A stretch of DNA of 64,000 nucleotides from Agarophyton chilense (taxonomy: Eukaryota > Rhodophyta > Florideophyceae > Gracilariales > Gracilariaceae), in NCBI GenBank assembly GCA_030374765.1, contig JARGXX010000075.1:1612001-1676000 (forward strand). The letters are read 5' to 3'. Shown here piece after piece: positions 25,860 through 36,255 of the stretch. Under the pieces are notes generated by a model, which was not told the origin of the DNA, did no database searches, and saw only the letters and a list, made by a program, of their open reading frames with translations. The position numbers and the translations under genes are program-made. Each line of letters begins with the position of its first letter. The stretch's first letter is position 1.

Positions 25860-26946
25860 GTTGCTGGGAATCCTCGTGCCGAAAGCTCTGAATGTGATCG
25901 TGCTCGCTTAATTCTCCCAAGAACTCCGCACAAGGTATACTGCACCGACACTCAGCTTGTGATTTGATAAGCGTCTAAAAAATGCGAAGAAGGTCCGCAA
26001 ATACCGTGCCAGACACATAGGAAGGGATACCAGCAACGCACGACGTCGATACCAGGAGAAGAGAGATCAACGCGATAGTGAGTCTGCTAGCAATGCCACC
26101 TCAAAAAGTAGATCTACGGGACAAACCCAAAGACCACGGGTATTTACTACACCTGCTGGAAGCAGACCAAGCATGGCTGACGCTCACCATCTGCAAGGTG
26201 TATATCACGTTCACACGGTTACCGACCTCTATGAAGTTCGGCGAAGCTTTCATAAATACACTGCATCGAAGCTTCCTGAACACGAAAAGAAGAAAAACGT
26301 TGAGTTGCAGGCCGACGGGGATAGGGGACGTCAAATAATGTTGGTAACCGAAGAAATCAAAGCGACTGATGCCAGAAAAATGCCGTAGAATTGTAAATGA
26401 TACGGCAAAGCGAAACAATCCATCACATATGTCGAGCAATACTGACGGTCATTCCGAATCGATGAATTGAGCCAGCCATAGTACGGTTCGGATCATTTGA
26501 AGATCGAAGGTCGGAAGAGGATGCCGTGAGTACAATCGAGCACATGCCCTTTGTTGAAGACATTAATTTCAATCTCGGATGGTTCACGAGAAAGAACACA
26601 CCTGCATCTCATTCTTGTTTGTTTCTTGCATCGCGTTTGCCAGACGTACCTCCTCGGCGCGTTTGTTGCATTTCAGCCTTTTTGAAGGATAAGAACATGG
26701 TGACATTCGGGAAATCTCTTGAAAAGAATGAAGGCTCGGCGTTTGAGAATAAAGAGACACATTTTCCGTGACTCTTGTCAAGTGAACGGAGTGGTTACAT
26801 TCTTCGTCCGTTTCTTTTCTGCTTTCCTTGTTCCCTTCCTTTTCTATCCGGAATTGCTGTGGGACGAGGTCTCGTTTCTTCTAGCACTGTCTGTGAGAAA
26901 TTTATGATTGGTGATTCTTCGACAAGCCGGGTGCGGGGTTAGTTGG
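25860..26946. other. Decayed coding-like sequence, no gene called
   Basis: Short open pieces (for example 26,173-26,388 and 26,526-26,771, both +) lack recognisable motifs and change frame repeatedly. They may be remnants of transposon cargo. Confidence 0.35.
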
Positions 26947-27170
26947 GGACAGGGTTGCGGCGGTGGTGGAGGGGAAGTTAGGGCGGGGGTTCGTTGCGGA
27001 CGGGGTTGCTGCGGTGGTGGAGGGGAAGTTGGTGCGGGGATTAGTTGCGGACGGGGTTGCGGCGGTGGTGGAGGGAGAATTAGTGCGGGAGCTAGGTGGA
27101 GACAGGGTTGCGGCGGTGGTGGAGGGAACCTTGGTGCGGGGGTTAGTTATGGACGGAGTTGCAGACGAGG
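26947..27170 (+). repeat. 51-bp minisatellite, about 4.4 units
   Basis: Units start at about 26,947, 26,998, 27,049, 27,100 and 27,151. The core is gggttgcggcggtggtgg followed by a more variable half. The 51-bp period equals 17 codons and one frame stays open through it (repeating VADGVAAVVEGKLVRG). A looser duplication of about 140 bp (about 27,172-27,300 against 27,315-27,480) follows directly. Confidence 0.7.
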
Positions 27171-29040
27171 TAGCGGCGGTAGGTGATGTTTTGGTTGTGG
27201 TTATACAAATGTTGATTGTGAAGATGGAGTTCGGTGTGGCATTGTATTTAGCAGGAATTCGGGGAAGGTATGTCGCACTGAGAAAGGAAGTGGAGAGGAA
27301 ATGGCAATGTTATGGTTAGTTGCGGACGGGGTTGCGGCGGAAAATGATGTTTTGGTAATGGTGGTACAAACGGGGGTTGTGAAAGCTGAGTTGGCGTTTC
27401 CAGTGGATTCAGCAAGAGATCGGGGAAAGGGTGTTGCCCTGAGGAGGGCGCTGGAGAGAACGTGGATCACGGTGACGACGGTTGAGGCAAAGTAATATGA
27501 AGTTTGGAAGGAGTCGGTGCGCGGATCCCAACAAGATGGCGAGTTCGAGGGTTGCCTTTCAGAAGGTGGGTGCGTAACGTGCAGCGTTGGATGCACCCTC
27601 GGTGAAAGCGCTGAGGGAGAAGGGAGGAGGGGAATCCAGGGCTGCGGGGATGGGGATGGCGGGGTGCGGCTGTATGGAGGGGCGCGAGCAGCGCGGTAAA
27701 CGTTTGGTGCGCGGCGAGCTGGGGCTTAAGGATGACTAGGGTTGAGAGAGAGGGAGAAGGAGGGTCCAGGGAAGGGGAGGGATGGGGTTCGTGGTGGTTG
27801 TGGAGGTGGTGTGAGCATCGCGGTTGCCGGGTGTTTTGGACCTCCACAAAGAGCCGTGCGGGTATGCAGTGAAACCGGGACATCGGTTCTCTTTTGAAAC
27901 AACAGCGCGCGCCCCATTTTGGACGTACAAGGCACAAAAGCGACGTGCGCGCTGCAAGTGTGCGACGTGTGGCGCACCCAAATCGCAAACGCCATATCCG
28001 GTTGGCTTTTCGCCATCAACTTGATGGACCCTGGTCTTTCGAGCAAGCCACGCGCCAGTGAATTTCGCTGTGCAGACTCTTCAGCGGTTTCGGCCCGCAC
28101 CGTCTCTCCGAACGCGTTTTATTCGTTCCTTCTTCCAATCCCGAGGCCAACCTCTCTCGTCATCGCCGAAAGAACACTCGCCGCTTGGCTCGCTCCCTTT
28201 CGCGCCAATTCCACCTCACGCCCCCAGACCTCAGCATCTCGCTTCTGGATATCCAATCGCCTCAACCTCTTGTGAAGCTTCGACAAAGTGCCAAACACAC
28301 TATTCTCTCTCTCTAAGATGCGGCAACCTCAGAAGACGTAGATCCGCTGCCTGTCATGCTGTCTCTGGCGGAGGTTGTGCTTTGTGCAGCTGTACAAAGT
28401 GAGAAGAGAGATCCTTTTATTCAAGCAGTACTCACACTACCACCGCACCACCAAGATGCCCTGGCTACTTCCATTTGCCGCAGAACCGTCGAAAAGCCAA
28501 AGGAAACGCGCGTGCTAGGGCATTTCGTAATTGACAGAGGGCGATGACTCAACGCGGAGCGAAAGTCACATGACGGCGGGGAGCCTCTTAGGAAAAGAAA
28601 AATGGTGTGCAGGGCGTGGAAAGAATGGGTGCGGATAACGGGCAGTCAACAAAATCGGACTCTCTGTAATGACCGAGGGGGGTTGGGAGCCCCACGGAGG
28701 ATCGCCTCAACGTCACCTGTAACCCACATCCGCGCTTCAGAAAGCACCTATTGCCCGATTAGGAGGTTTGAAATCACGCGGAAGAGTACTGTGTGCCTGG
28801 CGAGAGCTGTAAAGCTGTTGTTTCGAATTCAGCTAGGGATTGTTGCGCTCGATAGGTGTTTAGCGACTGTTAGCGCGTTTCGAACAGCTGACGATCGCCT
28901 TTACGTGCTAAAATGCGCCGCAGTGGCCTGAGGCAAACCCGGAAGTCGAAGGGTAACCCTTCCGGCTGGAGTCAAGGCAGCGTTAAAAAGCGGAACGTAG
29001 CGAGATGGCGATAACGAGATGAGGTGCGAAAGAGGCAAGT
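27171..29040. other. No recognisable gene
   Basis: Apart from the duplication next to the minisatellite, this is GC-rich sequence with short open frames on both strands. A plus frame at 27,824-28,024 has a CKCATC cluster but no identifiable domain. Confidence 0.4.
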
Positions 29041-29392
29041 GAAGTGAGTTGGACACTGGAGGCTGAAGAGAGAGTGAAGCTTCTGGTGCAGGGACCGAGT
29101 CGGACGAAGAAGGTGGTTGGTACGGCGGTGGTAGTGTCGTTGAAGCTCCCATCGGGAAAAAATTGTTGCAGGAATACTTCGACTGCAGTAAAGTTGGAGT
29201 CAGGATCTGGTGGCGATCTACAACGCAAGAATGACAGACGAAAAGGGGTTGAATGTATCCCTTTCGTTATCTCGATTCAGGTTCTGTGCCGAAAACGCTG
29301 GGAAATATCGACGAAAAGAATCTGTTCACTTGGAAGACGAAGTTCATGGCAACCTTCCACCTGTGACAGCCGCGAAGATCACCGCTACCTAG
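29041..29392 (+). pseudogene. Second copy of the accessory-protein beta domain
   Basis: The plus-strand translation contains EERVKLLVQGPSRTKKVVG and, after a frame change near 29,200, AIYNARMTDEKGLN. These match, in order, DEQVTLLLTTPNGEKKVVG and the region around VVVWKVLI of the minus-strand accessory gene at 22,829-22,479. It is a diverged, interrupted homologue in the opposite orientation. Confidence 0.4.
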
Positions 29393-29518
29393 ACCCACCC
29401 ATCCCGAACGCGAGGACGAAGCCAAAGCCGCAGCCGAAGCCTAGCGCCACGCGCTGAGAACCCTTCTCAGACTCAGTCGTGATGAGAGGACATCAGGCAG
29501 AGGGGTACGATTGGCAAC

Positions 29519-29827
29519 GTGAAGACTGGGACGAAGCATGGGAACCAAAACACCGTCACTTTGAAGGGTCCCAAGGGCAACCAGATCGTTGCATCGAATC
29601 GTGCGATGTTGGATAAACGAATGGGACAGATATGTGTGTGCTCGGGTTCAGAAGATAACCGAGGCGCGGTGATGAAGATGTACGCTCCAAACAATAGGGT
29701 AATGGTGTTGTGTACTGGGAATGGATGCCCGCGGAAAGAGCTACATGCTGACTTTCAGACGTTGACGAACCGTGACAAGATGGATGGGAAGAACCCGGGC
29801 TATTTCATGATGGCAACTGAAAGGTAG
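29519..29827 (+). CDS. Unrecognised 102-residue ORF
   Basis: The frame holds four Cys in two pairs (ICVCSG and LCTGNGC) separated by about 30 residues, compatible with a small zinc or disulfide unit. It follows the accessory-like copy and may be its C-terminal continuation in another frame. Function is unknown. Confidence 0.25.
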   Translation: MKTGTKHGNQNTVTLKGPKGNQIVASNRAMLDKRMGQICVCSGSEDNRGAVMKMYAPNNRVMVLCTGNGCPRKELHADFQTLTNRDKMDGKNPGYFMMATER

Positions 29828-30888
29828 TAGTTTCCAATGTGGGTGTGTGTAAGATCTCATACCCCTTACGCAAAGAGCAATGCGGAGTTGGAGTGGGTCG
29901 CGCAACGGATGTATGTGAAAAGTACACGATACCGCCGATGTCGATATTCGTTGGGAGGGGTGATTTCTTTCATACTGGAGCGGGAAGAGCGGACAGTGTC
30001 ATGTCGGATTAGAAGCTGTTTCGTTACCATATGTACGTGGTTCCGGAGAACCAGAACTTGCCTGATGGGGTGCAACTGAAAGCCAAGGTTTAGGAAGGAC
30101 TTTGCGTTTTGAGAGAGAATGGCGTGTATGAATAGGAAAAAGATATGGAAATGGATGTTTAAGTCCGAGAGGATGAGGAGGGAGTGATTGAGGTGGTAGA
30201 CGAATGAAAAGAAAGGGGAGATGAAGAGGGTGGGAGCTATAAACCTTTGAAAGGGGTGAATGCGGGGGATGATGACGAGGGGAACTGAGTTGTTAAGTGA
30301 AGAGTTTTTTTATTTATTGTTCACTTGGCCATAAAGAATAAAGTCTGTCATTTTTCTAGTGTAAGTGTTAGTGCTATTCGAAGGGAAGGAGGTGTCTTAT
30401 ACGTGATAATGGGTATACCCCGAATGCGGAGATGTAGCTCTTGAATTTGTATTCCAGTTCGTAGTTGACGGCAGCAGAGGATATGAAGAGTGTGCTGAAG
30501 AGGGTGTTGGTGATTAGGGGAGGGGCGGCTGTGGAGGAGGTCAAAGATGAGGGCTTGGAACCTTCCAGGAGGAAGTGAGCGAAGATGACGGATACGACTC
30601 GGTCGACCAATGTTCGAATGCAGAGAACGATGTCGCCGACGAATTGAGCCCGACGTAGAGATTTGGAGACGGTGGTGTAAGAGATGTAGAGAATCCGTTG
30701 GGGGTGGCGGGGGGTGTTGAGGAGGAGAAGTAGATGGTTGAAAGTATTCACGGCATGGAAGTCATTCCTGGAGACGCCCACTTAGCCGCCACCGGGTTGG
30801 GAGTGCTTCGGAAGGGAAGAATGGTAGGGATGTAGTGCCGATGGTAGGATGCTTGAAGAGTTTATTGGTGGTTGTTAAAGGTAGATAA
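29828..30888. other. Mostly non-coding right flank of the transposon
   Basis: A 135-codon minus frame (30,781-30,374) with hydrophobic patches is open but has no recognisable motif. Sequence around 30,305-30,350 is AT-rich. Confidence 0.35.
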
Positions 30889-31360
30889 ACTAGCGTTTCA
30901 CTTCCATCGAATGAGATGAAAACTAGCGCTTCAGTGCATTTCTGTTCTCCATGCTTCACTCCTAGTATTTGCGGGAATGCCTGAAGGTGTGGTATACGAA
31001 AAATCTGAATTAATTGCTTGCACATTGCCGATTCTTCATTTTTGGCAGATTTTTTGACGATTTTCTTTGCCCCCCACGCTTCTAGCACCTGGAACTAGCC
31101 TTCCGAGAACAACAAGTTGGGGTGAGGGTGTTGAGCCAGGCTTTTGTCATTCACATCTAGCGTTTGGCATCCAAACATAGACGGTAAACTAGCAGGGGCT
31201 TTTGCATTCGTTTCCCATTCATAATGTGCAGGATGTTGATATAGAATCAAAAGCCAAAACTAGCTGGCACTCTAAAAAATTAACAGAAATTACCTCTGCA
31301 TCCGCGATCCGTCATTTTTCGCACATTTTTTGCCGGATATCTTCCCGCATACTAAACTAG
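30889..31360 (+). repeat. Right sub-terminal AAACTAGC motifs
   Basis: AAACTAGC or a near form (AACTAGCC, AAACTAGA, TCTAGC) occurs around 30,889, 30,920, 31,081, 31,094, 31,159, 31,186, 31,258 and 31,354. The left end has similar CTAG words between 14,461 and 14,636. Short motifs clustered at both ends fit sub-terminal binding sites. Confidence 0.5.
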
Positions 31361-31370
31361 AGGCTATTAA

Positions 31371-31391
31371 TAGCTTTCCGAGGACACAGAC
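31371..31391. repeat. Right terminal inverted repeat
   Basis: This is the inverted partner of 14,444-14,464, followed at once by GTAA (31,392-31,395). Confidence 0.75.
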
Positions 31392-32106
31392 GTAATAATA
31401 CCCTGGGCCCTCAACCGCTGGAGGCGCTGTCCTTCTCCGAGTTCGGTCGTGTGGCTTCTCAATATTTTGGAAAATAGAAGGTTGGTTTCGGCATCACCGA
31501 AAACATCATGAAGTTTCTGAGAGGTGGCTTGGGCCTCCACTTTGACGGTATTTGCTTTCGCTTTTACTTCGGGTTGGCACACGCCATGATTCTGTAGGAA
31601 CAACGTCTCCAACTGGCCCATTTGTTCTCTTACCTCGTTCTCGAGGTACTTGATGATAAATACGGAGACAGGCTCCATCACTTCCTGATAGGCCCAATCA
31701 ACCACCACACGGGTAATAGCATCAATATCCAGACGGAGACCAGGGGGTCCTTCCTTTTGTCTAACCACATTGCTATGTCGGGCTTCTATCGAGGGACTTC
31801 CTGTCTGTCGACCTACCGTTTCGACCTGAGTTCTTTTCGGCTTTTGAAAAAGTTCCTATGGGTTGTCCAGGATTGGTCGTAGAAGTCTTCCCCGGGGGGA
31901 GGGGGGGTAGATCACCAACTAGTGCACTAGGCGCCCTAGTGACACGCCTTGTCGCGTTTTTAGATGATTGGTCCATTGAGATAAACTAATGAGTCAGTAG
32001 TTGCTGTTTCAGTGAATATTTCACCAAATAATAGGGATTTCACTCCAAATCCTCCCTTTCAATTCCAAACGTGGTAAATACCAATTCCTATGTCTGGGGA
32101 CCAAAA
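31392..32106 (-). mobile_element. Ty3/Gypsy chromovirus fossil, 5' gag part and primer site
   Basis: The minus strand holds a gag N-terminal region (about 31,980-31,392) whose LDIDAITRVVVD stretch parallels MDVDAFTRVLVD of the second chromovirus. A primer-binding site beginning TGGTCCCCAGACA lies at 32,103 and downward, three bases inside the LTR. It ends at the GTAA next to the 16.9-kb transposon and is the other side of the insertion that begins at 14,443. Confidence 0.75.
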
Positions 32107-32645
32107 TGTGGTATAAACCAAAACGGTAGAGGGGGTGTATAACCTGTCGGTTCTAGGGAGCGCGAGATGTCCTCGACCTAAGAGGCGGAGATTGAAAACA
32201 CCTGTAAGGTGTGGCTGCTCCAGCTACTGAAGGTTGCAATGGGAACGGCGGGCTTACTAAAACAAAAATGGTACACTGTGATGCACAGCGCATGCGGGTG
32301 CAGAAAACCATAAGGAAATTTATCTGACATTTTTATTCGGCTTTAGAAAGCAAAAGGGAGATGAGTAGCCTAGTAGGAGCTCGTCTTTACAATGATGATA
32401 GAGGGGGCTATGATTGGTGAAGATACATATCTCACCAGCCAGCCGACCTACGGCGGCGCTTTTTGCCACGTAGCTACAGGTAGGTGCACTTAAGGCTCGC
32501 CTTGCTATCTACTAACTCTTATCTAAATATTACTATATTCACGAAAATCCACGCTTATTGCAAACCTAACTTTCGTAGTACACGGCGCATGCGGACAGCC
32601 ATCCAGGTCCACCACGTGGCATAATTCTCTTATCGGTGTAGCTCA
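32107..32645 (-). repeat. Chromovirus 5' LTR
   Basis: This is a 539-bp TG...CA repeat, the same length and orientation as 7,353-7,891. The primer-binding site just inside it shows that it is a 5' LTR for a minus-strand element. CTAA follows on the outer side. Confidence 0.8.
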
Positions 32646-32903
32646 CTAAAGGTTTTTAATTAAGAAAAAATCTGATAAATCTAAAGGCCGGTATTTCAGC
32701 TGTTCTTATTCCAGAACAACAGCTCGCTAGCAATTTGTACTGGTGTTTTAGAGAGTGTACGCGACAAAATGAATCCAATAACGAGTTTTTCTACCTACCA
32801 TAGACCATAGACGACGACGATATCATAGGCATGGTGCTTATGCAGCAGGCTGCAGCCGTTTCAGGATGCACGGCCCAACTTCTAGCCCATTACTCCTCTG
32901 TTC

Positions 32904-33952
32904 ATGCCACGTGCTGCATTCAAAAGCAAGGGGATATATCGAGTTCAGAAGAAGACCTCTGAGGCCCTAATAGTGGACAAACTGCCGATGGCCACGCGAA
33001 GGCAACATACGCGCGACGCAAACACAGCGCGTTCTATGCGTGAGTGCGAAACGACGATCCTGAAGTGGGTCTCTTTAATAAACTCATGCACGTCATTCGT
33101 GAAGAGTATGAAGACCTTCTGGATCTCATGCGCCATGAACTATAGCAGCCCATGAACGTGCGTCATGAACTAAGCGATGAAGCAAACAGGCTGCGGCGAA
33201 ATCGGAAGCGCAGAATACATACAGAAGAGATACTCCTTCTCTTCCTCTTCGTTGAAGAGACCCCGAACGAAGGCGGTGTTGGCGTAAAACAGGCCGCGAT
33301 GAAGTTCGACGTGTCTTGTGGTACAGTTTTTAAACACTTTCACCATGCTCTCTTCAGCGTATTCAAGGCTTTACGTGCAGTTGATCCCCCTATCATACGA
33401 TGAATCGATTAAAGTGAACGGAAGCAGGCCCGGCGACGACGATGAACAAGAACGCGCATACGACGGTTACAAGCGCAAACACGTCTTTGCACTTCTCGTG
33501 TATTGCGACCGATTCGTCCGCTTTATTCGTCTAGAGATCACGGACAAGGGGGCAGAGAGCGAGCGTACGATCTATTTAGACTCTGAGGTGTACCGAAAAC
33601 GCGACGCATACTTCTCCGAAGGGCAGCACGGTATGGCAGACATGGGCTTTGCTGGTGATGGGGACCTGGTGGAGCCCTTTAAGGCCAACCAGAGCACCGA
33701 GGGGCACTTCAGCGGCGCACACAAGCGCCAAATGAGAAAAAAATGATGGTGAGTGAGTGAGGTATAGGATATATAAGCCATCGGAATAACATCTTCCTCG
33801 GGAGGTGGGCACTGGAAAAACACCTGTTCCCTGCAGCGTTCACTACTGCTACGATGATAACTAACTGTCGATTCGAAAGACTTGGCTACGCCTTGCAGAC
33901 ACTGGAGCGCTACCAGAAGAAGCTGAAACGGGCTGAAAGCAGCAATGGGTAG
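32904..33952 (+). pseudogene. PIF/Harbinger DDE transposase relic
   Basis: A helix-turn-helix region (about 33,155-33,403, with GVKQAAMKFDVSCGTVFKHF) precedes a DDE_Tnp_4-like core (about 33,440-33,700) with YKRKHVFALLVYCDRFVRF and a HGMADMGFAGDG block, the family's G-DSGY position. Frames change near 33,155 and 33,320, and the core runs into a stop at 33,744-33,746. GTGAGT close by and an open tail to 33,952 suggest an intron before the last exon. The live enzyme cuts at 3-bp TTA/TAA-type targets. Terminal repeats were not found. Confidence 0.6.
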
Positions 33953-34137
33953 TTAAATTCGATAAAGTGCTCAAAACAAGATCTATCCCCTCCCTGGTTC
34001 GACCACCTTCACCCCCCCTCAAGTTCCCTGATACGGCCACACGCACATGACAAGATATGAAAACTCTTCGGGGGCTCGTGCCCCCGACCACGCTGGTGCT
34101 CCGCCTCAGACCCCACCGGGCTCCGCCCGAACCCGTT

Positions 34138-34471
34138 TTACTCTTTAGAGGCAAGCGGCTCGTTGGTCGATGCCGCTTCTTCCTCGGTTGGATTCTTGCT
34201 GAGGAGGTATGGGTTCATTTCCAGAAAATCTGTTTTCAACGGCGCAGACAGTATAATCTTCACTGATTCGGAGAGATCCAGCACTGTTGACGCGATATAT
34301 TGCACGTGTGGCTTCTGTGTTCTTGCCATGAGCTACTGACGCCAGAACATCCCAGAATGCTTTAACTGCGATTCGATCACTTCATCTGTGATGTGATGGT
34401 TACGGCAAGCTTGAGAGACTTGTTCGCAAGTAGATTCCAGCGTCTTCATTTTCTGGAGTGGAGCATCGCGG
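34138..34471 (-). pseudogene. C-terminal fragment of an unrecognised protein, cut by an LTR
   Basis: Two consecutive minus-strand pieces (34,471 to about 34,333 and 34,329-34,138) encode polar, helical sequence ending in an acidic tail. The upstream part is replaced by the chromovirus LTR at 34,472. It sits tail-to-tail with the Harbinger transposase, so it could be that element's accessory gene, but there is no motif to prove it. Confidence 0.3.
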
Positions 34472-35105
34472 TGTCGTACCATCACCTCTGGGGTATGCCA
34501 CTTTCTTGTCTCGGGAGCGTAGTGACGCTCAACCGTAGGGAGCGTGTTGACGCTCAACCTTAGAAGGTAGACGTAGTAAACCTCGATGGTAACAGGGCTC
34601 CGTAAAAACCCGCAGGGGCAAATGGCGAGGCGACTAGCCTATACCGTGTAGGTGAACGATGGTAGGCGTCGACGCGCGAGAAAGCCTGTGTGGTAGTTGA
34701 GAAACAATGAACCAAAAGGTATAGTCGTGACCCAAGTGATGCCTGTCTTTATCAGATTAGGATGGGGGAGGTGCAGTTCCTTATATGCAGTGGACTGCAC
34801 TCTCCTGATCACCCAGGAGGTGCCAGCAAGGCACGGTCTCTGACCTAGTGTCAGAGACCTGGCCAACACTGGCTACAGTGCCAGTTGGCCACTCCACTAC
34901 TGTACTAAAATACACATAATTACAATTACTATCACTAACAATTACTCAAACAGAAGGTACATGTCAACACTACACGTGGCTGACAACACCTAGATGGTAG
35001 CTCGCTCGGAGCTGCGTGGCCGATGATTCCTCTCATCCATCACCTACGAGGTCAGAGTAGTATATTGACAACCTCAAAGGTCAGCCCTTCCGCCACTATA
35101 CGACA
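34472..35105 (-). repeat. 3' LTR of the second chromovirus
   Basis: This is a 634-bp repeat bounded by TGTCGTA and TACGACA, a 7-bp inverted end. A pyrimidine tract (the polypurine tract of the minus strand) lies directly inside at 35,106-35,120. The first roughly 80 bp match 43,052-43,132. Confidence 0.8.
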
Positions 35106-35120
35106 GACCCCCTTCCTACC
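35106..35120 (-). other. Polypurine tract of the second chromovirus
   Basis: On the minus strand this reads as a purine run (GGTAGGAAGGGGGTC) touching the LTR. This is the usual position for plus-strand priming. Confidence 0.6.
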
Positions 35121-35784
35121 CGTGAGACACGCCCCGTGTCTCCTTCCATCAAACCATAAAGGTATAGCGAGTGAGAGCCTGCGTCGATACAACCATTGAG
35201 GTCTTGCCCTGGGTCCGTGGTGGAAGCTTCCCGTTGTGAGACCTTATTGGTGTTGAGCGGCTCCGTCGGTAATTGCGCGATCTTTTCCCGGTTTTGCATT
35301 CCGGTTGACCCTCAAGGTGATGACGGGATCGCGCCACCTCCGCACATACGTTTGAATCCATTCGGTACCACGTCGGTGCACGTCGCGCCGCATCGTGGCT
35401 TCTTCACTGATACCTCGAAGGGGTGGGTCGTCCCCACAAGCAGCACCAGCGCTCAAGAGACGTGAGATGCCGGTTACCATTAAGGTCGAAGAAGTTGTTG
35501 ATTCCGAAGGGATTGATACCCCCGCCGATATGCCTTGAAGGTCAGATTGGTCCCGTTCCACGATACCTCAAAGGTCCGGACCCGCTCGCGACCGCACGCC
35601 GACCACTGTTGTACTAGAAAGGTCAGTGTCGGTACTACCGGAAAGGTTAGATCCGTTGGCCGTCTCCTCAGAACGGACCGAGGAGGCTCTACTTCAGAAA
35701 GATGAATACCCGCTGGTGTTCACCGCGGCGGTGGAGGTCGAGTCATCACCTCGGTCGTCGGGTAGACTTACCGCTTTCCCAACC

Positions 35785-36255
35785 ATGTCAGGTAGCGGCC
35801 CATCCGGTGGCCGTGGACGCGGTGGTATTACCAAGAGGGTAACTCGCTCTACTTCGCGAACGCCTACAAACATTGGGTTCCGCAGTATGCCTGTCCCTGC
35901 GACTGAGTTCTCCCCTGGGACTCCGGCCGATCCGTACCGATGCAGTGGTGGACTTCCTTCGACGACCCAAACCAATTGGGCTCACAATCTCGCGTTTGGT
36001 GCGGCGAACCGGACGACGAGGCAGTATGGACCTTTTGGTGCCAGCCTCATACTTGAGGTTTTGCAACCTGCTCCGGCGGTTCCGTTCGGTCATCCTCTTT
36101 TGGTTTCGACTCCTCTCCCCAGTGGCGGGGCTATCGCTCCTTCGTTACCTCTTAGGTCGATGACTCCTAGCATTTCCGCGGGTTTTCCTCCGTGGGTAGT
36201 CAATAACACAGGTCCTCCTGATTCCATTGCTCCTAAACCAACAGGTCCTTCTTAA
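35785..36255 (+). CDS. Antisense ORF between chromodomain and 3' LTR
   Basis: A 156-residue frame runs opposite to the retroelement, starting at ATG 35785 in a good context (aaccATGtc). The product is rich in Gly, Pro, Ser and Thr, with an Arg/Gly head (SGGRGRGGITKRVTRSTSR). The open frame extends upstream to about 35,626 without an ATG. Some plant Gypsy elements carry extra antisense ORFs in this place, but I cannot assign this one to a family. No comparable intact frame is present in the first chromovirus. Confidence 0.4.
   Translation: MSGSGPSGGRGRGGITKRVTRSTSRTPTNIGFRSMPVPATEFSPGTPADPYRCSGGLPSTTQTNWAHNLAFGAANRTTRQYGPFGASLILEVLQPAPAVPFGHPLLVSTPLPSGGAIAPSLPLRSMTPSISAGFPPWVVNNTGPPDSIAPKPTGPS

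Larger units (their letters stand above)
14444..31391. mobile_element. 16.9-kb CMC-type DNA transposon with gene cargo
   Basis: The ends are 21-bp inverted repeats differing at two bases, flanked by GTAA on both sides, and the insertion splits the gag region of a chromovirus. Inside are a CACTA/Plavaka-like transposase (+, 16,787-19,416), a minus-strand accessory gene (22,829-20,003), an array of GTCAGATCTCC motifs near the left end and several AAACTAGC motifs near the right end. Such sub-terminal arrays are a hallmark of CACTA elements, where the accessory protein binds them. It also carries a DCP1-like gene and other ORFs not expected in a transposon. The transposase and accessory frames are broken, so this copy is probably not self-mobile. 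The inverted ends, flanks and split gag are seen directly; the superfamily is inferred from the transposase. Confidence 0.7.
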
